A DNA stretch of 64,000 nucleotides from contig NZ_JANJZA010000001.1 in NCBI RefSeq assembly GCF_026157035.1, positions 1,405,001-1,469,000 on the forward strand, in the 5' to 3' direction. Shown one piece after another: positions 33,624 through 43,940 of the stretch. Positions within the stretch are counted from its first letter, which is position 1. The number at the start of each line of letters is the position of its first letter. Position numbers and translations under genes: made by a program. The stretch comes from Sphingomicrobium nitratireducens. GTDB taxonomy: Bacteria > Pseudomonadota > Alphaproteobacteria > Sphingomonadales > Sphingomonadaceae. The notes under the pieces were generated by a model. It had not been told where the DNA came from and did no database searches. It was given only the letters and a program-made list of their open reading frames with translations.

Positions 33624-34097
33624 TCAGGTGAGCACCTCGGCAGGTGCATGGTTCTTGGTATTCTCGACAATCAATTTCTCGATATCGGAGACCGGCTGAT
33701 TGGTCATTTCCTTGTCGATCTCGAGAACGACGCGCTTTTCGGCTTCCTTGTGGAGCTTCTTCCTGAGTTCGCCGAGCGTCTTGGGCGGGGCGATGATGGC
33801 GAGGGCATCGAAGTCGTTGGACAAGGCGCGTGCGTTCACGCGCTCTGCTGCCTCGTGCGCCCAGCGATCCTCTTCGAGCTGGTGGAAATCGGTCTCTTCG
33901 TAGCTCGAGCGGCCGGTCGTTCCCGACTGGAACACCGAACCCGGCCCGTCGGTCGAAAGCTCGCGGTCGGGCGCGTCGTCGCGTTCCCGGTGCTTTTCCA
34001 CCCGAAGGTCGATCTGGTTACGGTCTCCCTCGTTACGCAGGAAGAGCATTTTGCGACCATCGGTCACGAGAACGAGGGCGTCGTTGGCCAGTCCCAT
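33624..34097 (-). CDS. host-attachment-family protein (baeRF-like)
   Basis: A 157-residue soluble protein of the 'host attachment protein' family, first linked to Agrobacterium virulence and related to the archaeo-eukaryotic release-factor domain superfamily. It shows LVLVTDGRKMLFLRNEG, EEDRWAHEAAERVNARA and AIIAPPKTLGELRKKLH. AAGGAG stands 5 bases before the ATG. It has its own terminator and sits downstream of gyrA, which also has one. Biochemical function is unknown. Confidence 0.82.
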   Translation of the reverse strand: MGLANDALVLVTDGRKMLFLRNEGDRNQIDLRVEKHRERDDAPDRELSTDGPGSVFQSGTTGRSSYEETDFHQLEEDRWAHEAAERVNARALSNDFDALAIIAPPKTLGELRKKLHKEAEKRVVLEIDKEMTNQPVSDIEKLIVENTKNHAPAEVLT

Positions 34098-34197
34098 GGG
34101 GTCTCCTTCTATCGACGTTGGAAGTCATTCCACCAACGTGACAGAAGCCCGCCGCGTTCCGTCCGTTCGTCGCGGCGAAAGGGCTTTTCGCACCACG

Positions 34198-34233
34198 AAA
34201 AAGGCCGCCCCCGATTTGTCGCGGGAGCGGCCT
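34198..34233 (-). terminator. rho-independent terminator of gyrA
   Basis: AGGCCGC (34202-34208) pairs with GCGGCCT (34227-34233), extended inward by CCCG/CGGG pairs. On the minus strand a run of five T follows. It lies 25 bases past the gyrA stop. Confidence 0.88.
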
Positions 34234-34257
34234 CGTTCGTTCGGACAGTCGCCGCGA

Positions 34258-37050
34258 TCAGGCGCCGTTTTCGGGGCCCTCGGCCTGGTCCTCGCCGATC
34301 TCGCCATCGTCGGTCGGCGCGACCGTCTTGTCGTCGCCCTGGAGATCGCCTTCGACCATCTCCTCGGCCTCGTTCTCGGCATCCTCCTCCTCGTCGATCC
34401 GCGCGACCGAGACGACATGCTCCTTGTCGGCGACGTTGAAGATGGTGACGCCCTGCGTGTTGCGGCCGGCGATGCGAATGTCGCCGACCGTCGTGCGGAT
34501 GATCTTGCCCTGGTCGGTGACCAGCATCAGCTGCTCGCCCTGATGGACCGGGAAGCTGGCGACGACATTGCCGTTGCGCTCGGAAGTGACGATGTTCGCC
34601 ACGCCCTGACCGCCGCGGTTGGTGACGCGATATTCGAACGTCGAGGTGCGCTTGCCGTAGCCGTTTTCGGTGATGGTCAGCAGGAACTGCTCCTTCTCGA
34701 CCAGCTCGGCATAGCGCTCCGCACTGAGTCCTTCGGCGCTCTCGTTGTCGCGCCAGATCGGCGACTTGAGGTAGAGCTCGCGCTCTTCGGCAGTCGACCC
34801 CGTCGAGCCGAGGATCGACATCGAGATGACGCGATCGTCTCCCAGCAGCCTGATCCCGCGCACGCCCTTCGACGCGCGACCCGTGAACTCGCGCACCGCA
34901 GTCGCCTCGAAGCGGATCGCCTTGCCGTTGCGCGTGGCCAGCAGCACGTCGTCGTCTTCGGTCAGCAGCGCGACCCCGACCAGCTTGTCGGTCGGATTGC
35001 CGCCCTCGTCCTCGTCGAACTTCATCGCGATCTTGCCGTTCGAGGGCACGTTGGTGAACGCGTCCATCGAGTTGCGGCGCACGGTGCCGCCTTCGGTCGC
35101 GAACATGATGTGGAGACCGGCCCATTCCGCCTCGTCCTGCGGGAGGGGGAGAACGGTGGTGATCGTCTCGCCGTCGGCGAGCGGCAGGATGTTGACCATC
35201 GGGCGACCCTTGGCAGTCGGGCCGCCCTCGGGAAGCTTCCAAACCTTCATGCGATAGACGCGGCCCGTGGAGGAGAAGAACATCACCGGGTTGTGCGTGG
35301 TCGTCACGAACAGGTTGGTGACGACATCTTCTTCCTTGGTGCTCATCCCCGCGCGGCCCTTGCCGCCGCGACGCTGGGCGCGGAACAGGGCGAGGGGGGT
35401 GCGCTTGATGTAGCCGGTGTGGGTCACGGTCACGACCATGTCCTCGACCTCGATCAGGTCCTCGTCCTCGATCCCGTCGACGGCGGGGGCGAGCAACGTC
35501 CTGCGCGGGGTCGCGAACTCGGCCTCGACCTCGTCGAATTCCTCGACCATCACCTCGTAGAGGCGCGCCCGGTTCGACAGGATCTCGAGCAGTTCGCCGA
35601 TGGTCTTGGCCAGCTCCTCGAGCTCGCCGCCGATCTCGTCGCGGCCGAGCTGGGTGAGACGGTGGAGGCGCAGTTCGAGAATCGCCTTCACTTGCAATTC
35701 GGACAAGCGATAGACGCCGCCGACATGGTCGGACGCCTGGCCCTCGACCAGTTCGATATATTGGACGATTTCGCCGATCGGCCACTCCTTGCCGAGCAAC
35801 TTTTCGCGCGCTTCGGCCGGGCTCTTCGAGCCGCGGATCATCGCCACGACCTCGTCGAGATTGGTGACCGCGACGACCAGGCCGAGCAAGACGTGAGCAC
35901 GTTCGCGCGCCTTGGCGAGCTCGTATTTCGAGCGGTTGGTGATGACCTCTTCGCGGAACTTGACGAAGCTCTCGATGATGTCGCGCAGGGTCAGCGTCTC
36001 GGGACGCCCGCCGCGGATGGCGAGCATGTTGGCGGCAAAGCTCGTTTGCGCCGGCGTGTGCCGCCACAACTGGTTGAGCACCACCTCGGGAGTCGCGTCG
36101 CGCTTGAGGTCGATCGCGATGCGCACGCCCTCGCGGTTGGACTCGTCGCGAATGTCGCTGACGCCTTCGATGCGCTTGTCCTTGGCGGCTTCGGCGATCT
36201 TCTCGACCAACCCGGACTTGCCGACCTGGTAGGGGATCTCGGTCAGGATGATCTGCTTCTTGTCGCCGCGCGTCTCCTCGACGTGCGCCTTGGCGCGCAT
36301 CATCATCGAGCCGCGCCCGGTGGTGTAGGCGGCACGGATGCCGCTCGCGCCCAGGATCTGCGCGCCGGTCGGGAAATCGGGGCCCTTGACGTGCTCCATC
36401 AGGTCTTCCGACGTCACCGCCGGATCTGCGATGTAGGCGCGGCAGGCATTGATCACTTCGCCGAGGTTATGCGGCGGGATGTTAGTCGCCATGCCGACCG
36501 CGATACCGCCGGCGCCATTGACGAGCAGATTGGGGAAGCGCGCGGGCAGGACTTGCGGCTCGCTCTCGCTGGCGTCGTAGTTGGGCTGGAAGGCGACCGT
36601 GTCCTTGTCGATGTCGCCCAGCAGGAAGTTGGCGACCTTGGCGAGGCGCGCTTCGGTGTACCGCATCGCGGCCGGCGGATCGGGGTCCATCGAGCCGAAA
36701 TTGCCCTGGCCGTCGATCAGCGGCACGCGCATCGACCAGTCCTGCGTCATGCGCGCGAGGGCGTCGTAGATCGCGCTGTCGCCGTGCGGGTGATACTTAC
36801 CCATGACGTCACCGACGATGCGGCTCGACTTGCGGTAGGGGCGGCCCGCGACATAGCCCGCTTCCTGGCAGGCGTAGAGGATGCGGCGGTGGACCGGCTT
36901 CAACCCGTCGCGCACGTCGGGTAACGCGCGGCTGACGATGACGCTCATCGCATAGTCGAGATAGGAGGTCTTCATCTCCTCGACGATGGAGATGGGGGCG
37001 ATGTCGCCTGCGGGTTCGGGAAGCGTGTCGGTCGGGGTGTCGTCGGCCAC
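34258..37050 (-). CDS. gyrA: DNA gyrase subunit A
   Basis: The 930-residue breakage-reunion subunit introduces negative supercoils with GyrB. The active tyrosine lies in [10 protein letters not shown]. The quinolone-resistance region reads GDSAIYD, so the residues matching E. coli S83 and D87 are the sensitive types. The C-terminal pinwheel domain repeats follow ([14 protein letters not shown] and similar; a [11 protein letters not shown]yrA-box is present), with an acidic tail. Translation starts at GTG (37050) after AGGA. An acidic insert in the tail is usual in this group. Confidence 0.98.
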   Translation of the reverse strand: MADDTPTDTLPEPAGDIAPISIVEEMKTSYLDYAMSVIVSRALPDVRDGLKPVHRRILYACQEAGYVAGRPYRKSSRIVGDVMGKYHPHGDSAIYDALARMTQDWSMRVPLIDGQGNFGSMDPDPPAAMRYTEARLAKVANFLLGDIDKDTVAFQPNYDASESEPQVLPARFPNLLVNGAGGIAVGMATNIPPHNLGEVINACRAYIADPAVTSEDLMEHVKGPDFPTGAQILGASGIRAAYTTGRGSMMMRAKAHVEETRGDKKQIILTEIPYQVGKSGLVEKIAEAAKDKRIEGVSDIRDESNREGVRIAIDLKRDATPEVVLNQLWRHTPAQTSFAANMLAIRGGRPETLTLRDIIESFVKFREEVITNRSKYELAKARERAHVLLGLVVAVTNLDEVVAMIRGSKSPAEAREKLLGKEWPIGEIVQYIELVEGQASDHVGGVYRLSELQVKAILELRLHRLTQLGRDEIGGELEELAKTIGELLEILSNRARLYEVMVEEFDEVEAEFATPRRTLLAPAVDGIEDEDLIEVEDMVVTVTHTGYIKRTPLALFRAQRRGGKGRAGMSTKEEDVVTNLFVTTTHNPVMFFSSTGRVYRMKVWKLPEGGPTAKGRPMVNILPLADGETITTVLPLPQDEAEWAGLHIMFATEGGTVRRNSMDAFTNVPSNGKIAMKFDEDEGGNPTDKLVGVALLTEDDDVLLATRNGKAIRFEATAVREFTGRASKGVRGIRLLGDDRVISMSILGSTGSTAEERELYLKSPIWRDNESAEGLSAERYAELVEKEQFLLTITENGYGKRTSTFEYRVTNRGGQGVANIVTSERNGNVVASFPVHQGEQLMLVTDQGKIIRTTVGDIRIAGRNTQGVTIFNVADKEHVVSVARIDEEEDAENEAEEMVEGDLQGDDKTVAPTDDGEIGEDQAEGPENGA

Positions 37051-37194
37051 GAAAAATCCTGTCGTCGTTGGTGAGGCTCCGGCACAGGGACGCGCGCCGA
37101 ATCTGTCTTCGGAGAGACTAGCGCGCGCGCACGCGCGAGGCCAGCATTAAGCAGCCCTCAACGCATGAAATCCGGATTCCGGTTTACGTTTACG

Positions 37195-37959
37195 TCAACC
37201 TTCGCGGACGAACAACGGCGCATCCGGGGTCGATCCGTCCGTTCGGTAGCGCCAGCCGTCGCGGTCGAAGCGCTTCAATTCCCCGACATCCTCGACACGC
37301 TCGTCGCACACCCAGCGCGCCATCGCGCCGCGCGCGACCTTGGCCGCGAAACTCTGGAACTGCAGTCCCTTGGCAGTCTCGACGCGGAAGTCGGGCGCGA
37401 TGATCTTCAAGGACTTGGGAAGCTGTCCGCGCACGACGTCGTAATATTCGTTCGAGGCGAGGTTGAGCAGCACGCCCGAGCCCTCCTCGCGCAACTGCTT
37501 GCGCAATTCCTTGGCAACCTTGCCGCCCCAATGGTCGGTCAGCTTGCCCTTGTCGCCTTTCTCGGGCGACCAGGCAGTGCCCATCTCGAGACGATAGGGA
37601 CGCATCCGGTCGAGCGGGCGCAGCATGCCGTAGAGCCCCGAGAGGATGCGCACGTGATCCTGCGCGAAGGCGATCACGTGCTCGTCGGCGCTGGCCACGT
37701 CGAAGCCGCGATAGACGTCGCCCGCAAAGGTGCGGATCGCGGGGCGCGTCTCGGCCGAGAAGAACTTGTCGTACCGTTCCTCGTTGAGCGCGGCGAGCTT
37801 GTCCGAAATGCCCATGATCTTCTTGAGATCGGCAGCGGTAAGGTCGTCGGCCGCGCGCGCGATCGCGGCCGCGTCGCGTTCGAACCGCGGGACGGTGGCT
37901 GTTTCGGGGTAGGGGGTTTCGAGGTCGAGCGACTTGGCAGGCGAAAGCAGGATCAGCAT
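37195..37959 (-). CDS. yaaA: peroxide stress protein YaaA (DUF328)
   Basis: A 254-residue YaaA protein, which in E. coli lowers free iron during peroxide stress. It opens with the hallmark MLILLSPAKSLD and has SDKLAALNEERYDKF, RILSGLYGMLRPLDRMRPYRLEMG and NLASNEYYDVV. It lies upstream of gyrA on the same strand with a 144-base gap, so it may have its own promoter. The name is secure from the conserved blocks. Confidence 0.93.
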   Translation of the reverse strand: MLILLSPAKSLDLETPYPETATVPRFERDAAAIARAADDLTAADLKKIMGISDKLAALNEERYDKFFSAETRPAIRTFAGDVYRGFDVASADEHVIAFAQDHVRILSGLYGMLRPLDRMRPYRLEMGTAWSPEKGDKGKLTDHWGGKVAKELRKQLREEGSGVLLNLASNEYYDVVRGQLPKSLKIIAPDFRVETAKGLQFQSFAAKVARGAMARWVCDERVEDVGELKRFDRDGWRYRTDGSTPDAPLFVREG

Positions 37960-38123
37960 GGCGCCTTGGCTAGCCCAGCGTCCTTGCGAGGTAAACCGGA
38001 GCTTTCGGCCCTATTCAATGGACGTTCAGCGCGAATCTGGCACTTGGGCTTCCGATATGCGTTTCGAGGGGGTATGCCCCCACACGTTTTCCCCCGATCA
38101 AGGCAATAGAGGAGCCTGTATCC

Positions 38124-39362
38124 ATGAAATTCCCGATGACCGCCGTGGCGCTCGCGCTTGCCGGCATGACCATGACGGCCGCCCCGAGCGCCGCCTTCGC
38201 GCAGGACGAGGCCGCCGAGGCCAAGCCGCAGAAGGAATATGATCTATCGAAGAAGGCCCGCGCTGCCCTGTTCGAGATGCAGGCGGCGATCACCGCGAAG
38301 GAATGGGACAAGCTTCCCGCCTTGTCGGCCGCGGCCAAGGCCACGCTCAAGACCAACGACGACAAGTACGTCTACGGTCAGATGATGCTCAAGGCGGCCA
38401 GCGACCAGAAGGACAATCTGGCTGCGCTTGCCGCACTCGACGAGATGGCGGCAAGCGGCGCGGCCGACATGGCCGAACTGCTTCCGATCTACGTCAATCT
38501 CGGCAAGATCTTCTACAATGCCGACGACCTGACGAACGCCGAGAAGATCCTCCTGAAGTCGCTGGAGATGGATCCGAACAATTCGGACGCGCTCATCACG
38601 CTTGCCGAGACCCGTAACAAGCAGCAGCGCCCCAGCGAAGCGGTGAAGCTGATCGCGGAGGCGATCGCCAAGCGCGAGGCCGCCCAGACGGCGGTCGACG
38701 AGAATTGGTACAAGCGCGCCGTTGCGCTGGCCTACGAGGCCGAGGACGCCCAGGCGATCAAGATCGGCCAGAAGTGGGTCGGTGCCTATCCAAGCGCGCA
38801 GAACTGGCGTGACGCGCTGCGCATCTACCTGGCGCTGTCGAACCGCAACATCGGCGATCTCATCGACGTCATGCGCCTCCAGGCGGCGGTCGACGCGCTC
38901 AATGGCGAGAACGACTATTACATGTTCGCCGACGAGCTCCTCAAGAAGGGCTATCCGGGCGAGGCGCTGGTCGTGCTCAACAACGGCTTCGGTGCCGGCA
39001 ACATCGATCGCAACAAGGTGATCTTCAAGGACATCCTGTCGCGTGCGACCAGCCAGGCCGATGGCGACCGTGCGGGCCTCGAGCCCGCCGCCAAGAAGGC
39101 GATGAGCGCCGCCGAAGCACGTCAGGCGATGGTCACCGGCGACGCCTTCTACGGCTATGGCGAGTACCAGAAGGCGGCCGACCTCTACCGCGCCGCGCTC
39201 GGCAAGACCGGGGTCGATGCCAACCTGGCCAACCTGCGTCTCGGCATGGCGCTCGCTCGCATGGGCGACGTCGAGGGCGCCCGCACCGCTCTTCGCGAAG
39301 TGCAGGGCCCGCACGCCGACACGGCGGCCTACTGGATGGTGTATCTCGACACCCGCGGCTAA
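38124..39362 (+). CDS. exported TPR-repeat protein
   Basis: A 412-residue protein with a signal peptide (cleavage likely at SAAFA-QD, about residue 26). At least three TPR-type units are visible, for example LLPIYVNLGKIFYNADDLTNAEKILLKSLEMDP and FYGYGEYQKAADLYRAALGKTG. It is probably periplasmic and acts as a protein-protein scaffold; the partner is unknown. The 164-base region upstream contains a GGGGG-TATG-CCCCC inverted repeat (38068-38081). A strong terminator follows. Confidence 0.85.
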   Translation: MKFPMTAVALALAGMTMTAAPSAAFAQDEAAEAKPQKEYDLSKKARAALFEMQAAITAKEWDKLPALSAAAKATLKTNDDKYVYGQMMLKAASDQKDNLAALAALDEMAASGAADMAELLPIYVNLGKIFYNADDLTNAEKILLKSLEMDPNNSDALITLAETRNKQQRPSEAVKLIAEAIAKREAAQTAVDENWYKRAVALAYEAEDAQAIKIGQKWVGAYPSAQNWRDALRIYLALSNRNIGDLIDVMRLQAAVDALNGENDYYMFADELLKKGYPGEALVVLNNGFGAGNIDRNKVIFKDILSRATSQADGDRAGLEPAAKKAMSAAEARQAMVTGDAFYGYGEYQKAADLYRAALGKTGVDANLANLRLGMALARMGDVEGARTALREVQGPHADTAAYWMVYLDTRG

Positions 39363-39381
39363 GCCGTTCCGGAACCACGAG

Positions 39382-39416
39382 AAACGGGCGTCGGCCATGC
39401 GGTCGGCGCCCGTTTT
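39382..39416 (+). terminator. rho-independent terminator of the TPR gene
   Basis: AAACGGGCG (39382-39390) pairs with CGCCCGTTT (39407-39415); the intervening TCGGCC/GGTCGG continue the stem with two wobble pairs around an ATGC loop. A T-run closes it, giving a 15-base-pair hairpin. Confidence 0.93.
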
Positions 39417-39519
39417 CGTTGGCCGCGCGGGAACTGTCCCAATTCGGGAAGGTTAACCGCACCTCCCTGTGATCCACGGCCTTGCGCCCGCAAGCATGCG
39501 CACGCGGGAATGTCCCCGC

Positions 39520-41115
39520 ATGGGAGATCGACCACCGGTGCGCTTCGACGACCGCCTTGCGACCTTGCTGACCCTGCCGGTGGCGGATGCGCACGATCGT
39601 GCCGTCCGCTGGCGCCAGCTGGTCGAGCTCGCCGCGCAGGCGGGGGCCGAGGACGAGGAAAGCGCCGCGTTCATCGCCGCGCTGGCCGTCGCCCGCGCCG
39701 ACCGGTCGAAGGTCGCCCGCGAGGTGCGCGCCGCCGCCGGACGCGCGATCGCCGGCAGGCCGCTCCCGCTCAAATTGCTCGAACTGTTCGCCGAGGACGC
39801 GCTGGTCGTGAATGCGCCGGTGCTGGCCGCCGCGCGCCTCGGCAAGCCGCGCGTACGCCACCTGGCGGCGATCGCCGACGAGGAGACGCGGCGCTTTCTC
39901 GCCGCGCTTCACCCCGGCCTGGAGGAAATGGAGCAACCCGACTTCGCGGGGCTCGCCGCCAAGGTGGAGGAGCGCCGCAGCGCCAAGACAGCGCCCGAGC
40001 CGCCGGCGCCCGCCCCGGTGGTGCCGCGCGCCGAGCCGAGCGTCGAACCGGGCATCGAGTGGCCGCCCGCACCGCCGCCGCCTGCGCCCGAACGCGCCCC
40101 CGCGAAAGGCGGCCTGTTCCGCTGGGAAAGCGGCCCGGGCGGCGACGTCCGCTGGGTCGAAGGCGTGCCGCGCGGCGCGATGGTCGGGCGCTCGATCGCC
40201 AGCGAGGACTTCAGCGCAAGCGTCGCCGATGCGTTCGCCGCGCGCGCGCCGTTCGACGAGGTCGCGCTCTCGATCGCGCCGCTTGGCGACTATGTGATCA
40301 GCGGCGAACCCGCATTCGATCCCGAGGACGGGCGTTTCCTCGGCTATCACGGCCATGCTCGCCCCAAAGCCGAGGCCAGGCCCATTGCGACCAGGCCGCG
40401 CAGGAGCGCCGCCGCTCCCAAGCGGGCAAGCCGACCGGCGGCGACCACGCGCAACGTGGATTCGCTGCGCGAGCTGGTCCACGAGATCAAGACGCCGCTC
40501 AACGCGATCATCGGCTTCGCCGAGATCATCGACGGCCAGTATCTCGGCCCGGCGCATCGCCGCTACCGCGAACGCGCCGCCGAGATCGTCACGCAGGCCC
40601 GTATCCTGCTGGGGGCGATCGAGGATCTCGACCTCGCCGCGCGCGTCCAGTCCGGGCAGGTCGAGGCGGCAGGCGCGCCGAGCAATGCGAGCGAGCTGGT
40701 CGGGCGTGCCATCACCGCACTCCAGCCCCGCGCGGAGCGCGCCGGCGTGACCGTCAGGGCCGACATTCGCGGTGAGGACTTCCACTGCGCGCTCGACGAG
40801 GAAGTCGCCATGCGGCTCGTCACGCGCCTCGTCGGTGCCCTGGTCGAGGCGGCAGGCGAGGGCGAAACACTCCGCGTCGCGCTGGCGCGGCCGGGCTCGC
40901 ACTGCAAGCTCTCGGTCAACCGTCCCGCCAGCATCGAGGGACTTTCCGAAGCGCGCCTACTCGACCCCGCCCTCAGCCTCGAGGGGGAGGGCAAGCCGCT
41001 CCTGGGTCTCGGTTTCTCGCTGCGTCTCGTGCGCGGCCTCATCCGCATCGCGGGCGGCGAACTGGCGATCGAACCCGACGCGATCGCGCTCCATCTGCCG
41101 ACCGCGATATCGTGA
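39520..41115 (+). CDS. sensor histidine kinase with degenerate ATPase domain
   Basis: A 531-residue cytoplasmic protein. The N-terminal helical region (RFDDRLATLLTLPVADAHDRAVRWRQL) leads to a Pro/Ala-rich linker, a PAS-like part (FRWESGPGGDVRWVEGVPRG), then the HisKA domain with phospho-acceptor H321 (LVHEIKTPLNAIIGFAEII). In the ATPase domain the N-box asparagine is absent (MRLVTRLVGALVEAAGEGE) and the G1 box is hard to find, while LGFSLRLVRGLIRIAGG resembles the G2 region. Starts at 39496 or GTG 39469 are also possible. No response regulator is adjacent. Confidence 0.78.
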   Translation: MGDRPPVRFDDRLATLLTLPVADAHDRAVRWRQLVELAAQAGAEDEESAAFIAALAVARADRSKVAREVRAAAGRAIAGRPLPLKLLELFAEDALVVNAPVLAAARLGKPRVRHLAAIADEETRRFLAALHPGLEEMEQPDFAGLAAKVEERRSAKTAPEPPAPAPVVPRAEPSVEPGIEWPPAPPPPAPERAPAKGGLFRWESGPGGDVRWVEGVPRGAMVGRSIASEDFSASVADAFAARAPFDEVALSIAPLGDYVISGEPAFDPEDGRFLGYHGHARPKAEARPIATRPRRSAAAPKRASRPAATTRNVDSLRELVHEIKTPLNAIIGFAEIIDGQYLGPAHRRYRERAAEIVTQARILLGAIEDLDLAARVQSGQVEAAGAPSNASELVGRAITALQPRAERAGVTVRADIRGEDFHCALDEEVAMRLVTRLVGALVEAAGEGETLRVALARPGSHCKLSVNRPASIEGLSEARLLDPALSLEGEGKPLLGLGFSLRLVRGLIRIAGGELAIEPDAIALHLPTAIS

Positions 41116-41161
41116 CGCTTGCGCCCGCCGCCTTCACGCGGCTAGGGCGAGAGAAGGCGGG

Positions 41162-41238
41162 GGGCCTGTAGCTCAACTGGTTAGAGCTGGCCGCTCATAA
41201 CGGCTAGGTTGCGGGTTCGAGTCCTGCCGGGCCCACCA
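41162..41238 (+). tRNA. tRNA with CAT anticodon, probably tRNA-Ile2 (k2CAU)
   Basis: A 77-base gene with encoded CCA. The acceptor GGGCCTG pairs with CGGGCCC, and the anticodon loop CTCATAA gives CAT. The body GGGCCTGTAGCTCAACTGG resembles tRNA-Ile more than alphaproteobacterial elongator tRNA-Met (which usually starts GGCGGGGTAGC). It is therefore probably the isoleucine tRNA for AUA codons whose C34 is converted to lysidine by TilS. Methionine elongator cannot be fully excluded. Confidence 0.85.
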
Positions 41239-41277
41239 CCGCCGCCATTTGCGCTGCAAGTCGAGTGGGCAGGGGAG

Positions 41278-41354
<77 letters not shown>

Positions 41355-41396
41355 ACTGGCCCCGCGCCCTATCAGAGGCGCCTCGGGCGGCAAAGT

Positions 41397-42773
41397 CTAT
41401 TCGACACCGCCCGAGAGGATCGCCAGAACCGCGGTCCACGCCGCGACATTCTGCCGCAGCGCCTCGGGATCGATCTTGTCGAGCGTGTCGTCGGCAGTGT
41501 GGTGGTAATCGAAATAGCGCATGCCGTCCTGGCTGAGCCCGACACCGGGCGTTCCGGCATTGAGCAGCGGCGAGATATCCGATCCTTCCGCGCGGTCGAA
41601 CGCGCCCGTGACCACGCCAAGCGGCGCGACGGCGGCAGCGAGCATGCGCGCCTCCTCGACACGGGCTTCGCCGAGTTTGCTGTCGATCCGGAAGATGCGA
41701 TCCGCGCCGAAATCGCTTTCGAGCGCGGCATAATGGTCTTCGCTGCCATGACGGGCGAGATAGTCGCGGCCGCCGAACAGGCCGGGCTCCTCGGCGCCGA
41801 ACCAGACGATGCGGATGGTGCGCAGCGGGCGGCCTGCATCCATGATGCGTTTGGCGGCCGCGGCGGCGATGGCGACACCGGCGCCGTCGTCGATCGCACC
41901 CGTCCCCAGGTCCCAGCTGTCGAGGTGGCCCGCCACCAGGATCGGCGCAAGCGAAGGATCGCGGCCCGGCACCTCGGCGATGACATTGCCCGACGTCTGC
42001 CCCTCGACCCGCTCGTTCTCGAGGACGAGGTGGAGGCGGACCGGACGGCCACGCTCGAGGATGCGCACGAGCTGTTCGGCATCGACCACGCTCAGCGCGC
42101 CCGCGGGGATCGGCTTGGCGCCGTCGGCGAAAGCCATCGTGCCGGTATGGGGATGGCGATGATGATCGGTTCCGGCCGAGCGCACGATGACGGCAAGCGC
42201 GCCCTTCTGGCTCGCGAGGGTAGGCGCCTGCCTCCGCGGCGCGCCGCCCGGGCCGTAGCTCGATCCGTCCTGAGTCGGGGCCATGGCATGATCGACGAAC
42301 ACGATCTTGCCCTTCACGGCCTCGTCGGGCGCGACGCGCAATTCGTCGATGGACGAGAAGGCGACGATGTCGCCCGTCACGCCGGCGGCGCCCGTCGACC
42401 CGCTATTGCCGAGCGCTGTGACAGCGAGAGGCTGCGGGAAGGGCGAGAGGACGTGCGCGCTTTCCGAGCCGCGGGTCCAGCGCGGCATGGTGAATTCCTC
42501 GACCCGCACGTTGGCAAACCCCATCGCCTTGAGCTTGGCGACCGACCAGGCGCGGGCGCGCGCTTCGGCCTCGGTCGCTGCAAGCCGGGGGCCGACCTCG
42601 GTGGTCAACGCCTCGACGATATCCCACGCATAATCGTCCTCGAGCGCGGCATCGCGCAGCGCGGCGACCTCGCGATCGACGATCACCGGCGGTGGCATTG
42701 TCTGCTGGGCGGCGGCGAGGGAGGGAATGGCGGCAGCGGCGAGAAGCGCCGCGGTCATCAGAGCGCGAGTCAT
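41397..42773 (-). CDS. M28-family zinc metallopeptidase, exported
   Basis: A 458-residue secreted aminopeptidase or carboxypeptidase-Q-like enzyme. A signal peptide ([23 protein letters not shown]) is followed by a PA-type insert and the M28 catalytic domain: [18 protein letters not shown] supplies the first histidine and bridging aspartate, WFGAEEPG the catalytic glutamate and ligand, [10 protein letters not shown] another ligand, and [10 protein letters not shown] the last histidine. It is the last gene of a minus-strand operon, 53 bases after the radical SAM gene. Confidence 0.92.
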   Translation of the reverse strand: MTRALMTAALLAAAAIPSLAAAQQTMPPPVIVDREVAALRDAALEDDYAWDIVEALTTEVGPRLAATEAEARARAWSVAKLKAMGFANVRVEEFTMPRWTRGSESAHVLSPFPQPLAVTALGNSGSTGAAGVTGDIVAFSSIDELRVAPDEAVKGKIVFVDHAMAPTQDGSSYGPGGAPRRQAPTLASQKGALAVIVRSAGTDHHRHPHTGTMAFADGAKPIPAGALSVVDAEQLVRILERGRPVRLHLVLENERVEGQTSGNVIAEVPGRDPSLAPILVAGHLDSWDLGTGAIDDGAGVAIAAAAAKRIMDAGRPLRTIRIVWFGAEEPGLFGGRDYLARHGSEDHYAALESDFGADRIFRIDSKLGEARVEEARMLAAAVAPLGVVTGAFDRAEGSDISPLLNAGTPGVGLSQDGMRYFDYHHTADDTLDKIDPEALRQNVAAWTAVLAILSGGVE

Positions 42774-42826
42774 GGCGAAGGCGTAACCGCCCGCTCGCCC
42801 CCTGTCACCGCCCTTCGTCGAAAACA

Positions 42827-43900
42827 TCAGAGCAGGCGGAGCTGGTCGCCCTGGGGCGGCTCGAACAGGTCGGTGCGAAGCTGGAACTTCGAGCGTCCGA
42901 GCCCTGCCGCACGCGCCGCGCGCTCGAAGCGGGCGCGAAACAGGTCGGCCCACACGCCTTGTCCGCGCAGGCGCGAGAAGAAGCGCGGGTCGTTGTCGCG
43001 CCCGCCGCGCATCGCATTGATGGTCGCCATCACCTTGCCGGCGCGCTCGGGATAATGCTCGTCGAGCCAGGCGCGGAACAGCGGCGCGACCTCGTGGGGA
43101 AGCCGCACCGGCAGGAAGAACGCGCCGCGCGCACCCGCGTTGGCCCCGGCGGCGAGGATCGCTTCCATTTCCGGATCGGTAATGTGCGGAACGACCGGCG
43201 AGATGGAAAGGTGGGTTGGTACGCCCGCTTCGGCCAGCGCCTCGATCGCCGCCAGGCGCTTGCGCGGGGCAGGGGCGCGCGGTTCGAGCGTGCGATGCAC
43301 CTTGGGGTCGAGCGAAGTCACGCTGATCGCCACCGCCGCGATGCCGAGCCGTGCGGCGGGCGCGATCAGGTCGAGATCGCGCAGCACCCGGTCGGACTTG
43401 GTGGTGATGGTGAAGGGGTGCTTGAGGTCGAGCAGCAGTTCGAGCACCGAGCGCGTCACCTTCCATTCCGCCTCGATCGGCTGAAACGGGTCGGTATTGG
43501 TGCCGAGCGCGATCGGGGCCGGCGTGTAGCCCTTCTTGCCCAGCGCCTGGTGAAGCAGCGCCGCGGCGTCCGGTTTCACGAACAGGCGGCTTTCGAAGTC
43601 CACGCCCGGCGAGAGGTCGTGATAGGCATGGGTCGGGCGCGCGAAGCAGTAGATGCAGCCGTGCTCGCACCCGCGATAGGGGTTGACCGAGCGGTCGAAC
43701 CCGATGTCCGGCGAGCTGTTGCGCGTCAGGATGGTCCTCGCGCGCTCGATCGTCACGCTGGTGCGCCGCGGCGGCGGCGCGCCGTCGATATCCTCGACCG
43801 CATCGAGCCAGTCGCCCTCGACCACGCGCTCCTTCAGATTGAAGCGGGTGGGGGTGGCGTTGCGGGTGGCGCCGCGGCCCTTGATCGACTCGACTGGCAT
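42827..43900 (-). CDS. PA0069-family radical SAM protein
   Basis: A 357-residue radical SAM protein of the spore-photolyase-like PA0069/COG1533 group. The [4Fe-4S] cluster motif is CEHGCIYC within NPYRGCEHGCIYCFARPTH, and GTNTDPFQPIE and SVTSLDPKVHRTLEPRAP follow. The reaction is unknown. It lies 40 bases downstream of the lytic transglycosylase gene in an operon that also contains a UDG-like gene, so a link to DNA repair or envelope biology is open. Confidence 0.9.
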   Translation of the reverse strand: MPVESIKGRGATRNATPTRFNLKERVVEGDWLDAVEDIDGAPPPRRTSVTIERARTILTRNSSPDIGFDRSVNPYRGCEHGCIYCFARPTHAYHDLSPGVDFESRLFVKPDAAALLHQALGKKGYTPAPIALGTNTDPFQPIEAEWKVTRSVLELLLDLKHPFTITTKSDRVLRDLDLIAPAARLGIAAVAISVTSLDPKVHRTLEPRAPAPRKRLAAIEALAEAGVPTHLSISPVVPHITDPEMEAILAAGANAGARGAFFLPVRLPHEVAPLFRAWLDEHYPERAGKVMATINAMRGGRDNDPRFFSRLRGQGVWADLFRARFERAARAAGLGRSKFQLRTDLFEPPQGDQLRLL

Positions 43901-43940
43901 GGCGCCAGCCTAGTCCATCATGCGGAACAGAACAAGAACA

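Noticed and set aside
33624-34097. Host-attachment-family gene as a phage or plant-virulence locus
   Set aside because: The family name is historical; members are common in alphaproteobacteria. No neighbouring virulence or phage genes are present.
34051-36924. A 957-codon open frame antisense to gyrA
   Set aside because: Long antisense frames are expected in GC-rich DNA. The translation has no family similarity and gyrA is certain.
37115-37139. Alternating GCGCGC stretch upstream of gyrA as a Z-DNA or regulatory element
   Set aside because: Short, common in GC-rich DNA and without a second feature; nothing supports function.
38068-38081. GGGGG-TATG-CCCCC upstream of the exported TPR gene as a terminator
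   Set aside because: The stem is 5 pairs, and its T4 run is 5 bases away after ACACG; yaaA reads in the other direction, so there is no gene to terminate.
41162-41238. Initiator or elongator tRNA-Met from the CAT anticodon
   Set aside because: The body and acceptor sequence fit tRNA-Ile2 better; initiator features (unpaired 1-72, GGG/CCC in the anticodon stem) are absent.
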